Part shown: in pieces, positions 40,906 through 52,492 of the stretch | How positions within the stretch are numbered: the stretch's first letter is position 1 | How the letters are laid out: every line of letters starts with the position of its first letter | NCBI GenBank assembly: GCA_029242325.1 | Contig: JAQWUD010000038.1 | Location: 124,001 to 188,000 of the forward strand | Source of the DNA: Luminiphilus sp. | GTDB taxonomy: Bacteria > Pseudomonadota > Gammaproteobacteria > Pseudomonadales > Halieaceae | Reading direction: 5' to 3' | DNA length: 64,000 bases | Translations under genes and position numbers: made by a program | The notes under the pieces: model-generated | The model's database searches: none | What the model saw: only the letters and a program-made list of their open reading frames with translations | Told to the model about the DNA's origin: nothing

Positions 40906-41723
40906 GGCAAATTTCGGGCAAGGTCATTGCAGGGCTGATCGGGTTCCTGGCGTTTGGTCCTGTGGGATTGCTGTTTGGATTGGTATTGGGCCATGCCTTT
41001 GATAAAGGGCTGTGGCGCGCCCTACAGCTATCCGGGCCAGATGCCGTGCATATTATGCGTGCCCAGTTTTTCGAGACCACCTTTTCGTTGCTGGGCTTTA
41101 TTGCCAAGTCCGATGGGCGGGTGTCCGAGGCTGAGATTGCACAGACCGAGGCATTGTTCGCACAACTCAGGCTCAGTGCTGAGCAGAGGCGCACCGCTAT
41201 TGCTCACTTCAAAGATGGCGCTGCCGCCGATTTTGACCCCGCGGCGACCGTTTCTCGCTTCAGGGAATGCCTGGGCCCGCGCCGCCAGGCCCAGCACACG
41301 CTGATTGTGTTTCTGGTCGGTATTGCGCTGGCAGACGGTTCTCTCGCTTCGTCGGAGAGAGCGGCTTTAAAACAAGTGGCGGGGTTGTTATCTATGCCCT
41401 CGGGGGCGCTCGATCAGCTGATTTCGATGCTCAATGCACAGTCGAGGTTCCAGGAACGGGCTTATCAACAGCGCGGCGGGCGGCATCAGGGTAATTTTGA
41501 TGGCCCCTCTGAACTGGATACCGCTTATGCCGCTTTGGGGCTCACACTCGGCGCATCTGCCAGTGAGGTGAAGCGTCGATATCGCAAGTTGATGAGCGAA
41601 AATCACCCGGACAAACTCATTGCAGAGGGTGTCCCTGATGAGTTGCTGAAGGTTGCTACAGCGCGTGCCCAAGAAATTACTGCGGCGTATGAAGTCATTC
41701 AGCGATCTGGTAAGACGAAATAG
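40902..41723 (+). CDS. djlA: DjlA-type co-chaperone
   Basis: 273 residues. N-terminal Gly-rich membrane segment (GKVIAGLIGFLAFGPVGLLF), a TerB-like helical domain with IAKSDGRVSEAEI and ALADGSLASSERA, and a C-terminal J domain with the HPD in SENHPDKL. It stimulates DnaK at the inner membrane. GTG 40902 overlaps the acyltransferase stop, implying coupled translation. Convergent trkH ends 17 bases past. Confidence 0.93.
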   Translation: MRQISGKVIAGLIGFLAFGPVGLLFGLVLGHAFDKGLWRALQLSGPDAVHIMRAQFFETTFSLLGFIAKSDGRVSEAEIAQTEALFAQLRLSAEQRRTAIAHFKDGAAADFDPAATVSRFRECLGPRRQAQHTLIVFLVGIALADGSLASSERAALKQVAGLLSMPSGALDQLISMLNAQSRFQERAYQQRGGRHQGNFDGPSELDTAYAALGLTLGASASEVKRRYRKLMSENHPDKLIAEGVPDELLKVATARAQEITAAYEVIQRSGKTK

Positions 41724-41739
41724 CGACGCGGAGTCTTGC

Positions 41740-43188
41740 TCAATGTCGCCAGAATGCGGGCGTAAACAGGACTAGCATCGTGAACACTTCGAGCCGACCC
41801 ATAAGCATTGCCAGGCACAGGATCGCTTTGCCCCCTTCGCTGACGGAGGCGTAATTACTCGCGACCTCTCCGAGTCCAGGGCCCAGATTATTCAATGTTG
41901 CCGCCACGGCCGAGAATGCGGATGTGAAATCGAGCCCCGTCGCAAGTAAAGCCAACCACATCGAGACGAAGCAAAACATGTAGACGGCAAAAAAACTCCA
42001 TACCGCGCTGATGATCTCCGTCTGAACACGCCGCGAATCGATTTTAAGAGGGATGACCGCATTGGGGTGCAATAGCTGTTTTAGCTCGCGCATGCCCTGT
42101 CGAAAAATCAGCAGGATCCGCATAGCCTTCATCCCGCCGCCTGTAGACCCGACGCAGCCCCCCATAAAACTGAGCATGAGCAGCAAAACAGGTAAAAACA
42201 GGGGCCAGGTTGAGAAGTCCTGCGTGGTGAATCCCGTTGTCGTGGCGATGGAGACTGTTTGAAACAGGCCGTGAATCAGCCCGTCTTGTACGGGGAATGT
42301 CTCGGTGATCACTAACAAAACACAGACCACACAGGTGGCAATGATGAGTACGGAAAGGAAAAAAGCAGCTTCGGAGTCACGGCTGTAAACGCGAATATCT
42401 TTTCTTTGGAGTGCCACGAAGTGGAGGCCAAAATTAATGGCGGAAGCCACCATGAACAGGGAGCTGACCATCAGGACACTGTTTTGTTGGTAGTAACCCA
42501 GGCTCGCGTCATGGGTAGAGAATCCGCCTATTGCCACCGTGGAAAAAGCATGGCAGATCGCATCAAAAGGCGTCATTCCGGCTATCAGATAACATATGGC
42601 ACAGGCCGTTGTCAGCAACAGGTAAATCCCGAACAGGGCTTTGGCTGTGCTGGTGATTCTGGGGGTCAGTTTTCGCTCTTTTGACGGACCTGCGCTCTCT
42701 GCTCGATATAACTGCATGCCGCCAATGCCCAGCATGGGGAGGATAGCGACTGCCAGAACAATAATGCCGATCCCGCCCAGCCACTGCAAAATCTGACGGT
42801 AGAGCAATAGTGATGACGGCAAATTATCGAGACCGGTGATGACTGTGGCACCCGTGGTGGTCAGTCCGGAAATCGATTCAAAAATGGCGGCAGCTGGAGA
42901 GAGGCCCAGATCAGGGAACAGCCACAGCGGGATCGCCCCAAACAATCCCAGTACCAACCAGAACAAAGCTGTGACCAAAAAGCCGTCTCGGATATTCAAA
43001 TCACGGCGCAGGCTATGCGTGGGCAACCACAGTAAAAGCCCGCACACCAGTGTGGCACCAAAGCCCACTGAGAAGGCTGACTCGGCACCATCGTTGGCAA
43101 AGAGCGACAGTGCGAGCGAAGGCAGCATGGCGCTACTGAAGAGAATCAGCAGTACGCCAATAATTTTGGTCGCCATCGCGAACTGCAT
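41740..43188 (-). CDS. trkH: Trk potassium transporter membrane subunit TrkH
   Basis: 482 residues, around ten membrane segments, with filter-type motifs SGLTTTGATVITGLD, FSTVAIGGFSTHD, TTTGFTTQDFSTW and a fourth pore near LNNLGPGLG. Low-affinity K+ uptake, gated by TrkA. Start overlaps the trkA stop by one base. Confidence 0.95.
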   Translation of the reverse strand: MQFAMATKIIGVLLILFSSAMLPSLALSLFANDGAESAFSVGFGATLVCGLLLWLPTHSLRRDLNIRDGFLVTALFWLVLGLFGAIPLWLFPDLGLSPAAAIFESISGLTTTGATVITGLDNLPSSLLLYRQILQWLGGIGIIVLAVAILPMLGIGGMQLYRAESAGPSKERKLTPRITSTAKALFGIYLLLTTACAICYLIAGMTPFDAICHAFSTVAIGGFSTHDASLGYYQQNSVLMVSSLFMVASAINFGLHFVALQRKDIRVYSRDSEAAFFLSVLIIATCVVCVLLVITETFPVQDGLIHGLFQTVSIATTTGFTTQDFSTWPLFLPVLLLMLSFMGGCVGSTGGGMKAMRILLIFRQGMRELKQLLHPNAVIPLKIDSRRVQTEIISAVWSFFAVYMFCFVSMWLALLATGLDFTSAFSAVAATLNNLGPGLGEVASNYASVSEGGKAILCLAMLMGRLEVFTMLVLFTPAFWRH

Positions 43189-44564
43189 CAGATGAAACCG
43201 AAACCCACTGCGAACAGTTTCTCTACCACCGATATCTGCGACCGATCCGTCAGGAAAAGAATCACATGATCGTCTTCTTCTACCACGACGTGGTCGTGTG
43301 CGATCAGCACTTCATCGCTGCGCAGAATAGCGCCGACAGTCACGCTTGAAGGTAGCTTCAGCTCATCGAGTCGTCGGCCGACAACTTTAGAGGAGCGGGC
43401 GTCTCCGTGGGCCGTTAGTTCGATCGCCTCTGCCGCGCCTCGGCGGAGAGAGTGCACGGACCCAATATCGCCCTTTCTCACATGCGACAATAGGCTGCTG
43501 ATCGTGATTTGCTGCGGTGAGATGGCGATGTCGATATCATCGCCAATTAGGTCGGCATAGGCTGCATTGGTGATCAATGTAATCACTTTTTTTGCGCCCA
43601 GGCGCTTGGCCAACAGTGACATCATGATGTTGGACTCATCGTTGTCAGTCAGCGCGCAAAAGACGTCGGTATTCTCGATATTTTCCTGCTGCAGTAGTAA
43701 TGGCTCGTTGCCGCTCCCGTGCAGGACAGTGCTGTCTTCCAGCAGGTCGGATAAGGTTCGACAGCGATCATAGGAGCGCTCGATTACCTTCACTTGATAA
43801 TCCCTCTCGAGACGCCCGGCAAGCGTGGCGCCAATGTTGCCCCCGCCGACAATCATGATGCGATGATAAGGTTTGTCCACTTTTCTGAGCTCGGCGGTGA
43901 CTTGCCGTATGTGCTCTCGAGCGGCAATAAAAAACACCTCATCATTTGGTTCAACAATGGTAGAGCCTTGAGGAATGATGGGATCGCCGCCGCGCCGGAA
44001 AATAGCTGCGACCCGAGTGTCTACTTTAGGCATGTGCTCCCGTATCTCTTGGAGTTCACGACCGACAATGGGTCCGCCTTCCACCGCTTTTACCGCAACA
44101 AGGCGAATACGGCCTTCGGCAAAATCCAAGACCTGCAGCGAGCCGGGGTTGGCGATCAACTGTTCAATATTGCGTGTCACCAGCTGCTCCGGGCCGATGA
44201 TTACGTCGACAGGGATGGCGCCTGATTCGAACAGGCCGGCGTGCTCCGCCAGATAGTCAGCAGAGCGAACGCGGCTGATCTTTGTGGGAGTGCGGAACAA
44301 CGTAAATGCGACCGAGCAGGCAAGCATATTGATCTCGTCACTGTCTGTGACAGCGATCAGCATGTCAGCATCTTCTGCACCGGCATTCATCAGTGTAGAG
44401 GGATGCGCCCCATTGCCCAGCACGGTGCGGAGATCGAGGCGCTCCTGCAGTCGCTTCAGAGTCGCGGCATGCTCATCTATGACCGTAATGTCATTTTTTT
44501 CATCGGCGAGATGTTCAGCGAGGTTGCCGCCGACTTGGCCCGCCCCAAGGATGATAATTTTCAC
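43188..44564 (-). CDS. trkA: Trk potassium transporter regulatory subunit TrkA
   Basis: 458 residues. Two RCK modules, each with an NAD-binding GXGXXG-type motif (LGAGQVGGNLAEHLADEKND at the N terminus and IVGGGNIGATLAGRLE in the middle) and a C-terminal TrkA_C fold. Cytosolic gate of TrkH. Start is GTG 44564; GGAGG lies about 12 bases upstream. Confidence 0.95.
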   Translation of the reverse strand: MKIIILGAGQVGGNLAEHLADEKNDITVIDEHAATLKRLQERLDLRTVLGNGAHPSTLMNAGAEDADMLIAVTDSDEINMLACSVAFTLFRTPTKISRVRSADYLAEHAGLFESGAIPVDVIIGPEQLVTRNIEQLIANPGSLQVLDFAEGRIRLVAVKAVEGGPIVGRELQEIREHMPKVDTRVAAIFRRGGDPIIPQGSTIVEPNDEVFFIAAREHIRQVTAELRKVDKPYHRIMIVGGGNIGATLAGRLERDYQVKVIERSYDRCRTLSDLLEDSTVLHGSGNEPLLLQQENIENTDVFCALTDNDESNIMMSLLAKRLGAKKVITLITNAAYADLIGDDIDIAISPQQITISSLLSHVRKGDIGSVHSLRRGAAEAIELTAHGDARSSKVVGRRLDELKLPSSVTVGAILRSDEVLIAHDHVVVEEDDHVILFLTDRSQISVVEKLFAVGFGFI

Positions 44565-44669
44565 TGGTCTTTGGATCCTCCGGACGACCCGTCCACACCT
44601 TAAACCAAGTGAAAGCAGTCATGCCATGTGGATTAGTCACGTTGTTGAGACCACCATGAAAGGGGTTTT

Positions 44670-45959
44670 TCAGCTTTTTTGGAGTAGTGCGAAATAGAGG
44701 CCATCACCTCCGTCGGCGCGCGGAAGAGTCTGCCAGCCCAGCGCTGTAGGCAGCCCGCTGTTCAGTTCGAGTGGCGCGGTCGTCACTGCCTGCTCACGGC
44801 CAAAAAGCCTGACCACGTCATCGTTTTCCTGTTGGAGTATTGAGCACGTCACGTATAGCAGCCGGCCGCCGGGCTTGAGTGCCGGCCAGAGCCCGCGAAG
44901 AATGGCTAGCTGCTGTGCGGCGAATCCCGAAATGTCGTCCGCTCGACGCAACACCTTGATGTCCGGATTACGCCGCATCACACCCGTTGCGGAGCAGGGC
45001 ACATCAGCCAAAATGGCATCGAAAGGTGTCGACAGAATGTTTCTTGGCAATTCTCTGGCATCCGCCACTACCGTCTTAATCTGCAGCCCCAGCCGCTGAC
45101 TGCTCTCGGCGACCTTGGTCAGGCGCGACTCGCTAATATCGCATGCGACGAGCTCGTCGAGAGCAGGTTCGTGCTCAAGCAAGTGGCAGGCCTTACCGCC
45201 TGGTGCGGCACACGCGTCCAGAATCCGCTCCCCCGGGCGCGGATCAAGCAATTGGGGAACACATTGCGCGGACTGGTCTTGCACGCTGACCCAGCCTTTG
45301 AGGAAGCCCGGGAGCCGCATCACATCCACGCCATGAGCCAGGGTGATGCCGGCCTGCTGTTCGCTGCAGGGTATTGCTTCGATGCCTGTCTCGGCGAGGT
45401 GTCCGAGGTAGTCGTCCCGCGTGACTTGAGTGTTATTCACACGTAGCACCATCGGTGGGCGACTCCGCGCCGCCGTCGCAATATCGTCAATGCGATCACC
45501 GTGTTGCGCTACCAGTTGATCGAACAACCAATCTGGCATTGCATTGCACTGAGCGAGGCTCAGTGAGTCAGAAAGCGGTTCGGAGCGTCTTTGGTGATTG
45601 CGCAAAATACCGTTGACCAAGCCCGCAGCCCACGACTTGCCCAGTGCGCGTGCGGCATTGACCGTTTCTGACACCACGGCGTGTGCAGGCGTGTTCAGGT
45701 GGGAGAGCTCATATAGACCCACGCAGATGGTTGTCTTGATATCACTGTCTTTTCTCCGCAGGGGTTTTTTCATATAGCTTTGGCAAAGCGGTGCCAGCAG
45801 AGGCCACTCCCGCAACGTCCCGTACACCAGCTCTTGGCACAGCGGCCGGTCCACAGTAGCAGCGGCGTCCAGCGCGCTGGGTAACAGCGTATGCAGGGAT
45901 TCACCTTGTATTACGCGGTGAATAATATTTGAGGCTACTACTCTGACGGGGGTCGTCAT
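44670..45959 (-). CDS. rsmB: 16S rRNA (cytosine967-C5)-methyltransferase
   Basis: 429 residues, same as E. coli RsmB. N-terminal NusB-like helical domain (RPLCQELVYGTLREWPLL), SAM site DACAAPGGKACHLLE, catalytic Cys in ADVPCSATGVMRRNPD. ATG 45959 overlaps the fmt stop by four bases (ATGA); a longer in-frame reading would overlap fmt by about 150 bases. Confidence 0.95.
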   Translation of the reverse strand: MTTPVRVVASNIIHRVIQGESLHTLLPSALDAAATVDRPLCQELVYGTLREWPLLAPLCQSYMKKPLRRKDSDIKTTICVGLYELSHLNTPAHAVVSETVNAARALGKSWAAGLVNGILRNHQRRSEPLSDSLSLAQCNAMPDWLFDQLVAQHGDRIDDIATAARSRPPMVLRVNNTQVTRDDYLGHLAETGIEAIPCSEQQAGITLAHGVDVMRLPGFLKGWVSVQDQSAQCVPQLLDPRPGERILDACAAPGGKACHLLEHEPALDELVACDISESRLTKVAESSQRLGLQIKTVVADARELPRNILSTPFDAILADVPCSATGVMRRNPDIKVLRRADDISGFAAQQLAILRGLWPALKPGGRLLYVTCSILQQENDDVVRLFGREQAVTTAPLELNSGLPTALGWQTLPRADGGDGLYFALLQKS

Positions 45960-46921
45960 GGGGCGACTGGGGTGAGTAGAAAACGGTTGCCCGGGCGCAA
46001 ACGTTCGCGATGACCGTTTATGAGTGCTGCGACCGGTTGTGGTTTTGCCCCCGGCATTTGCGCTTCGCTGATGGTAAGGGTACCCGTACCACAGGCGACG
46101 CATAGGCCTGCTTCATCCGCAGAGATAATTTCACCGACCGCCACGGAGTGATCATGATTGCCAGCAGTGGCGCCACGTAATTTGATGCGGTCACTGCCCA
46201 GAAAAGTGAAGCAGCCTGGAGCGGGGTGGAAAGCCCTCACGCGGCGAGCGATATCCGTGGCGTCGGCCGACCAGTCAATGGCGCACTCATGCTTTTCAAT
46301 CTTCTTGGCGTAGCTTGCTTGCGCATCGTCTTGTGGCTTTGCCTGTTGCAACAAGTGCTCGTAATCATTGAGGCACTCTCCCAGTGTTTCGGCTCCGATT
46401 TCTGCCAATTCGGTCATCAGTGTCCCACCCGTATGATGGGGCTCAATAGTAAGGATGCGAGACAACAAGACGGGGCCGGTATCCAGGCCGGGCTCCATCA
46501 GCATAATGCAGACACCCGTTTCGGAGTCCCCCGCCTCGATGGCCCGTTGTACCGGGGCGGCGCCGCGCCATCGCGGCAGCAGGGAGGCGTGCACATTGAT
46601 GCAGCCCAGCTGAGGGATTGCCAGAATTTCAGGTGGCAGAATCAAGCCGTAAGCGACCACTATTAAGACATCCGCACGGATAGTCATAAGCTCAGCAGCG
46701 CTGTGAGGCTGCCTCAGTGATTCGGGCTGCCAAACGGGTACGCCGGCCTCCATTGCCGTGGCCTTAACCGGTGATGGTTGCAACCGCTTTCCTCGCCCAG
46801 AGGGGCGGTCTGGTTGCGTCAGTGCGGCGACCACGTTGTGAGGGCCTGCGAGGAGCTGCAGAAGATGCCGCGCCGCAAACGCGGGTGTCCCGGCAAAAGC
46901 GATATCGAGGGGAGTAGTCAT
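45956..46921 (-). CDS. fmt: Methionyl-tRNA formyltransferase
   Basis: 321 residues. Formylates initiator Met-tRNA using 10-formyl-THF. The N-terminal FAGTPAFAARHLL, catalytic region INVHASLLPRWRGAAPVQRA and linker ALTQPDRPSGRGKRL are typical, with a C-terminal OB-like domain. ATG 46921 is preferred; a GTG lies one codon upstream immediately after the def stop. Confidence 0.95.
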   Translation of the reverse strand: MTTPLDIAFAGTPAFAARHLLQLLAGPHNVVAALTQPDRPSGRGKRLQPSPVKATAMEAGVPVWQPESLRQPHSAAELMTIRADVLIVVAYGLILPPEILAIPQLGCINVHASLLPRWRGAAPVQRAIEAGDSETGVCIMLMEPGLDTGPVLLSRILTIEPHHTGGTLMTELAEIGAETLGECLNDYEHLLQQAKPQDDAQASYAKKIEKHECAIDWSADATDIARRVRAFHPAPGCFTFLGSDRIKLRGATAGNHDHSVAVGEIISADEAGLCVACGTGTLTISEAQMPGAKPQPVAALINGHRERLRPGNRFLLTPVAP

Positions 46922-46924
46922 CAC

Positions 46925-47431
46925 TCAGGTGCGGCGTTTTTGATCTTTAACCAGCTTGCTCCGTATGCGCTGCCTCTTGAGAGGAGAGAGGTAATCTACG
47001 AAAAGCTTTCCCTCGAGATGATCAATCTCGTGTTGCAAGCAAATACTGGTGAGTCCGTCTAACAGTTCTGTAAAAATCCCACCGTCGCGATCCAGTGCGG
47101 TGACTTCAACGATGCTGGGTCGTTGCACGGTTTCATAAAAACCTGGCACTGACAGGCAGCCCTCATCGTAGGCGCCTAACGCTTCGTCGATGATTTTGAT
47201 CTCCGGATTAATAAAGACTCGCGCGGCTGATTGATCCTCAGAAATATCCATCACGATGACGCGTTCATGCACATCGACCTGACTCGCCGCCAAACCAATG
47301 CCAGGGGCGTCGTACATGGTTTCAAACATGTCGTCGACCAATTTTTGAATGCGCGCGTCCACGCTTTGAACCGACTCCGCGCGCGTGCGCAGGCGCGGAT
47401 CGGGAAATTCGAGGATTGGTAGTAGCGCCAT
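46925..47431 (-). CDS. def: Peptide deformylase
   Basis: 168 residues. All three metal-site motifs are present: [13 protein letters not shown] and HEIDH. Removes the N-formyl group from nascent chains. ATG 47431 gives the [15 protein letters not shown] start; the frame continues upstream without conservation. Pairs with fmt 3 bases away. Confidence 0.96.
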   Translation of the reverse strand: MALLPILEFPDPRLRTRAESVQSVDARIQKLVDDMFETMYDAPGIGLAASQVDVHERVIVMDISEDQSAARVFINPEIKIIDEALGAYDEGCLSVPGFYETVQRPSIVEVTALDRDGGIFTELLDGLTSICLQHEIDHLEGKLFVDYLSPLKRQRIRSKLVKDQKRRT

Positions 47432-47519
47432 GCCGGAGTCCGTGTTGAAGGCTTGGTGGGTGGGAGGAAAGTGCACGGATTTGGTCTTGCTCTATCCGCT
47501 ACCTCCCCCCCACACTCCG

Positions 47520-47525
47520 ATTATA
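47520..47525 (-). promoter_or_regulatory. Candidate def -10 element
   Basis: TATAAT on the minus strand, about 90 bases before the def start. The -35 region is poor. The 236-base def-dprA spacer has no LysM-protein gene, which is often found there in pseudomonads. Confidence 0.35.
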
Positions 47526-47667
47526 CCTTGAAGCCATAAAAGCGCTGGAGTGCTCGTTGTTTGGCTGATAGCCCACTGAATGAGGTGATGCTCTTTTCCG
47601 CCTCTGATGAGATCGTTTCATCATCTCGTGAGATCACACAGCACGCAATGCAGCTCAAGGATGAGTC

Positions 47668-48792
47668 ATGGCACATCATTTCGGCAAGGACCCGGTGGCA
47701 GATGCCCACTGGTTGGCGCTAACACAGGGAATCGCATTTGGCGCTCGTTGGCTGGATCAGATGCTACAGCGGTTTCCGTCCCCCCTCGCGATTCTTAATT
47801 GCTCACAAGGCGAGGCTCAGCTTTACGGGCTGGCCTCATTGCAGCGCAGCATCGATTCATCCTCAACGCAGTGCCATGTCGAGACGCTCGCGGCGCTGCA
47901 GAACTTGTACTTGGTGGTTGTGGGTGACCGTGAGTATCCGCCTCTTTTGGCCCAGTGCAGCGATCGGCCCCCTTTTCTTTTTGTTTACGGTGACGTAGCG
48001 GCAATAGGGGATGCTGCACTATCGATTGTTGGCACACGCAGACCGTCGCTCGAAGGCAGGCGCGCTGCCGAAGCATTTGCTGCTGAGGCGGTGCGGCTGG
48101 GGAGGGTGGTTGTCAGTGGTCTGGCGCTGGGCATTGATGCTTTAGCGCACGAGGCGGCATTGATGGCGGGCGGGCGAACGGTAGCAGTGCTGCCCTCTGG
48201 CATAAACCGCATATACCCTGCTCGCCATCGTGACCTTGGTCATCGTATCGCCTGTTCAGGTGCACTGGTGAGCGAGTTCCCTTTCGCGACTCCCCCGCGC
48301 AAGCACCACTTTCATCGGCGTAACAGAACCTTGTCTGGCCTGAGCGCCGCGACTTTAGTGATTGAAGCGGGACGGCCCAGCGGCACACTGATCACCGCCT
48401 CAGCCGCTGCTGATCAAGGGCGAGATGTCATGGCGCTGCCTTGGTCGATTTACCATCCTCAGGGAGCCGGCTGTCGCTTTCTTCTGGAGGATGGCGCCCT
48501 ACCTTTGTACTCCATCGCTTCGCTGGAGGAGCATATTGGCACGCTGAATGACCTTGGGGTGGTGAATGCACGACGCGCGGCATCCAGCCAGCCCCGCGAT
48601 CAATCATTACTTGATGGTCACGAGCGGGCGATTATGCAGCTCATCGGCAGGAGTAGTGCGACGCCCGAAGAGTTGGCCTTACATCTCCGGTGGGATCTCG
48701 ACCACTGTCTGTCATGCCTGTCTGGCCTCGAGGTCACTGGGTGGGTGACGAGGGGCGCGCGGGGCTATATAGCAATACAATCAGCAACATAG
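47668..48792 (+). CDS. dprA: DNA-processing protein DprA (Smf)
   Basis: 374 residues. N-terminal SAM-like region, Rossmann-like core with SIVGTRRPSLEGRRAAEAFA, VVSGLALGIDALAHEAAL, SGINRIYPARH and AGRPSGTLITA, and a C-terminal winged-helix region. Loads RecA on single-stranded DNA during natural transformation. ATG 47668 has AAGGA upstream. Most transformation genes are outside this window, so competence is not shown. Confidence 0.94.
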   Translation: MAHHFGKDPVADAHWLALTQGIAFGARWLDQMLQRFPSPLAILNCSQGEAQLYGLASLQRSIDSSSTQCHVETLAALQNLYLVVVGDREYPPLLAQCSDRPPFLFVYGDVAAIGDAALSIVGTRRPSLEGRRAAEAFAAEAVRLGRVVVSGLALGIDALAHEAALMAGGRTVAVLPSGINRIYPARHRDLGHRIACSGALVSEFPFATPPRKHHFHRRNRTLSGLSAATLVIEAGRPSGTLITASAAADQGRDVMALPWSIYHPQGAGCRFLLEDGALPLYSIASLEEHIGTLNDLGVVNARRAASSQPRDQSLLDGHERAIMQLIGRSSATPEELALHLRWDLDHCLSCLSGLEVTGWVTRGARGYIAIQSAT

Positions 48793-48863
48793 CCTGCCTC
48801 AGCGGCTTCTTATCGGGCAGCAGATTGGCCGGATGATGGCTCTGCTGTAAGGTACGTGTTTCG

Positions 48864-50401
<1,538 letters not shown>

Positions 50402-50458
50402 TGTCAGGTCGGATAGATCAAGAGGTGCGCTATCGCGCGGGCTATTGGATATGAAGCT

Positions 50459-51316
50459 ATGGCAGAGCAGCATATGATTCCCGGTCGCTTCGGGGTGGTG
50501 GGCAACCCGATTAAACACAGCTTGTCACCTGTTATTCATGCCGCCTTCGCGGACCAAATTGGCCAGACCATTGATTATCAGCGCCACCATGTGGATCTCG
50601 ATGCTTTCGAATCGTGGGTGGATGCGTTTTTTGATCAGGGTGGTAGGGGGTTGAATATTACGCTCCCGTTTAAGACGCGCGCGTTTGACCTCGCCTGTGA
50701 CACTTCAGATAGGGCTCGCGTTGCTGGCGCTGCCAATTTTTTGTGTCGCAATGTCGATGGAAGGATCTGTGCGGACAATACAGATGGCACGGGTTTGATC
50801 AGGGACATGCGGGGAAGCGCAGGCTGGTCTCTGACCAACGCGCGCATTTTGGTGTTGGGTGCGGGAGGTGCAGTGAAAGGCGTTGTATCGTCGTTGCTGG
50901 CAGAGAGACCTCAATGCTTATTTGTGGCTAATCGCACGGCTGAGCGAGCCACTGCCCTAACCGAAGATTGGCGCGATCAGGATGTGCCGGTTGAGGGTGG
51001 CGGTTACAACGACATCGGAAGCGAGGCGTGGGATCTGATTATCAATGGCACCAGCACCGGGTTGTCCGGGGAGATGCCGAACTTGCCTGCTTTTTTGGCG
51101 CTGGCACCAGCGTGTCGATGCTACGACATGGCTTATGGAAGCGAGCCCACACCCTTTATGGCCTGGTCGACCGACCATGGTGTGGACGATGTCAGGGACG
51201 GATTGGGTATGTTGGTAGAGCAGGCGGCAGAGAGTTTTTACCTATGGTTGGGCCAACGGCCCCAAACCCGACCGGTCATCGATTCTCTGAGAGCGCTCAA
51301 GTCCGCGCCTCTTTAG
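50459..51316 (+). CDS. aroE: Shikimate dehydrogenase
   Basis: 285 residues. NADP-dependent reduction of dehydroshikimate. Substrate motifs SLSPVIHAAF and NITLPFKTRAFDLA (catalytic Lys), NTDGTG, and nucleotide site VLGAGGAVKG. Its TAG overlaps the TAA of the convergent carbonic anhydrase gene in a TTAG, as at 2296-2299. Confidence 0.95.
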   Translation: MAEQHMIPGRFGVVGNPIKHSLSPVIHAAFADQIGQTIDYQRHHVDLDAFESWVDAFFDQGGRGLNITLPFKTRAFDLACDTSDRARVAGAANFLCRNVDGRICADNTDGTGLIRDMRGSAGWSLTNARILVLGAGGAVKGVVSSLLAERPQCLFVANRTAERATALTEDWRDQDVPVEGGGYNDIGSEAWDLIINGTSTGLSGEMPNLPAFLALAPACRCYDMAYGSEPTPFMAWSTDHGVDDVRDGLGMLVEQAAESFYLWLGQRPQTRPVIDSLRALKSAPL

Positions 51317-51888
51317 GGGTTACCCCAGGGGCTGCCGTCCAGATAACGCTGTTTCAGAGAGACATAGCCATCGGCGCTGTAGGGCAGAAAGCGGATTTCT
51401 TCTTCGCTCAGTGACCGGACCTCTCGGGCAGGAGTGCCGGCATATAGATAGCCACTGCGCAACCGCTTCCCTGGCGTAACCAAGGCGCCTGCGGCGATCA
51501 TGACATCGTCTGCCACCTCTGCGGCATCCATGATGATCGCGCCCATGCCAACGAGGACGCGGTTACCCACTGAGCAACCGTGCAGGAGCGCCCGGTGCCC
51601 GATGGTCACATCATCACCGATGTCCAGCGGGTGCCCTCCCACGTTGTAGGGTCCGTCGTGAGTCACATGGAGAACCGTGCCGTCCTGAATATTGGTTCTG
51701 GCGCCGATGCGAATCACCTGAACATCTCCCCGCATCGCAGCCTGAGGCCAGACGCTGGCATCGTCGCCGAGAGAGACATCGCCCATAACAACCGCTGTGG
51801 GGTCGATCATGACGCGCTGGCCCAGCCTTGGCGTTACCCCCAAAGCCGATCGAATATGATGCTCGCCTCTAAAATTAACAGTACCCAC
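51313..51888 (-). CDS. Gamma-carbonic anhydrase family protein (YrdA-like)
   Basis: 191 residues, left-handed beta-helix of hexapeptide repeats. Zinc-type His residues are in VLHVTHDGPYN and TIGHRALLHGCSVG. Activity ranges from true carbonic anhydrase to none in this family. GTG 51888 is chosen because AGGAG lies 7 bases upstream and family homology starts at VGTVNFRG; the frame continues upstream but without conservation. Confidence 0.92.
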   Translation of the reverse strand: MGTVNFRGEHHIRSALGVTPRLGQRVMIDPTAVVMGDVSLGDDASVWPQAAMRGDVQVIRIGARTNIQDGTVLHVTHDGPYNVGGHPLDIGDDVTIGHRALLHGCSVGNRVLVGMGAIIMDAAEVADDVMIAAGALVTPGKRLRSGYLYAGTPAREVRSLSEEEIRFLPYSADGYVSLKQRYLDGSPWGNP

Positions 51889-52017
51889 TGCCCATCTCCT
51901 AAAAAATGTGCTGTTGACTTTCTTCTGGCGTAGCGCGGCTTCTCCCTGCCCACTCACGCCATGTCGGCCGAGGCCGACCTTGCTAAACTGGTAGTGCCTT
52001 CCCGCCGAGATGCGAGT

Positions 52018-52281
52018 ATGTCGGATTCTCCAGACGAACCCAATCAACGACCCCGATTCGTCGCGGGTGCGGTGTGCCCAAGTTGTGGCGCACAAGACCG
52101 CACCGTCATTGATACCCAGCGTGATGAGCGTCGTTGCATCGCCTGTGAGTATATCGAGGGCCGTCCCATTTCAGGTTCGCCAGAAGCGCCTGCCACGAGG
52201 GTCACTCGTGCCACCGCACGCCGGGTAGAAACGGCGCCCGAGGCAGTCAGGATTTTGATGCCCAACACGAAAAAGAAATAA
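52018..52281 (+). CDS. YheV-like putative zinc-ribbon protein
   Basis: 87 residues. Two CxxC pairs (Cys20/23 and Cys40/43) in FVAGAVCPSCGAQD and RRCIACEY suggest zinc binding, as in the YheV family; function unknown. Members often adjoin prlC, which is absent here. ATG 52018 has a GAGA-type ribosome site; an in-frame ATG at 51961 is possible. Confidence 0.78.
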   Translation: MSDSPDEPNQRPRFVAGAVCPSCGAQDRTVIDTQRDERRCIACEYIEGRPISGSPEAPATRVTRATARRVETAPEAVRILMPNTKKK

Positions 52282-52418
52282 AGATATAGCTCATTAACAT
52301 AATTACCGCTTATGGAAACAATGCGTAAAAAGCATTGGCAATTATCAAGACTTGCTAAGACCATACGCGCCGTTGATGGGATGTGACGTTTTGCCCATGG
52401 AATTCCCAGTAACTTCGC

Positions 52419-52424
52419 TATAAT
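52419..52424 (+). promoter_or_regulatory. Candidate cox cluster -10 element
   Basis: TATAAT 69 bases before the coxB start; no good -35 at 16-18 bases. A CAATGC/GCATTG hairpin (52319-52337) lies upstream in the same 211-base spacer. Confidence 0.4.
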
Positions 52425-52492
52425 CCGGCGCTTTTCGACCCCCACTGTGGCCCGGGATCTTGTGCCACACAGACAAACGGAGTACGCACGAG

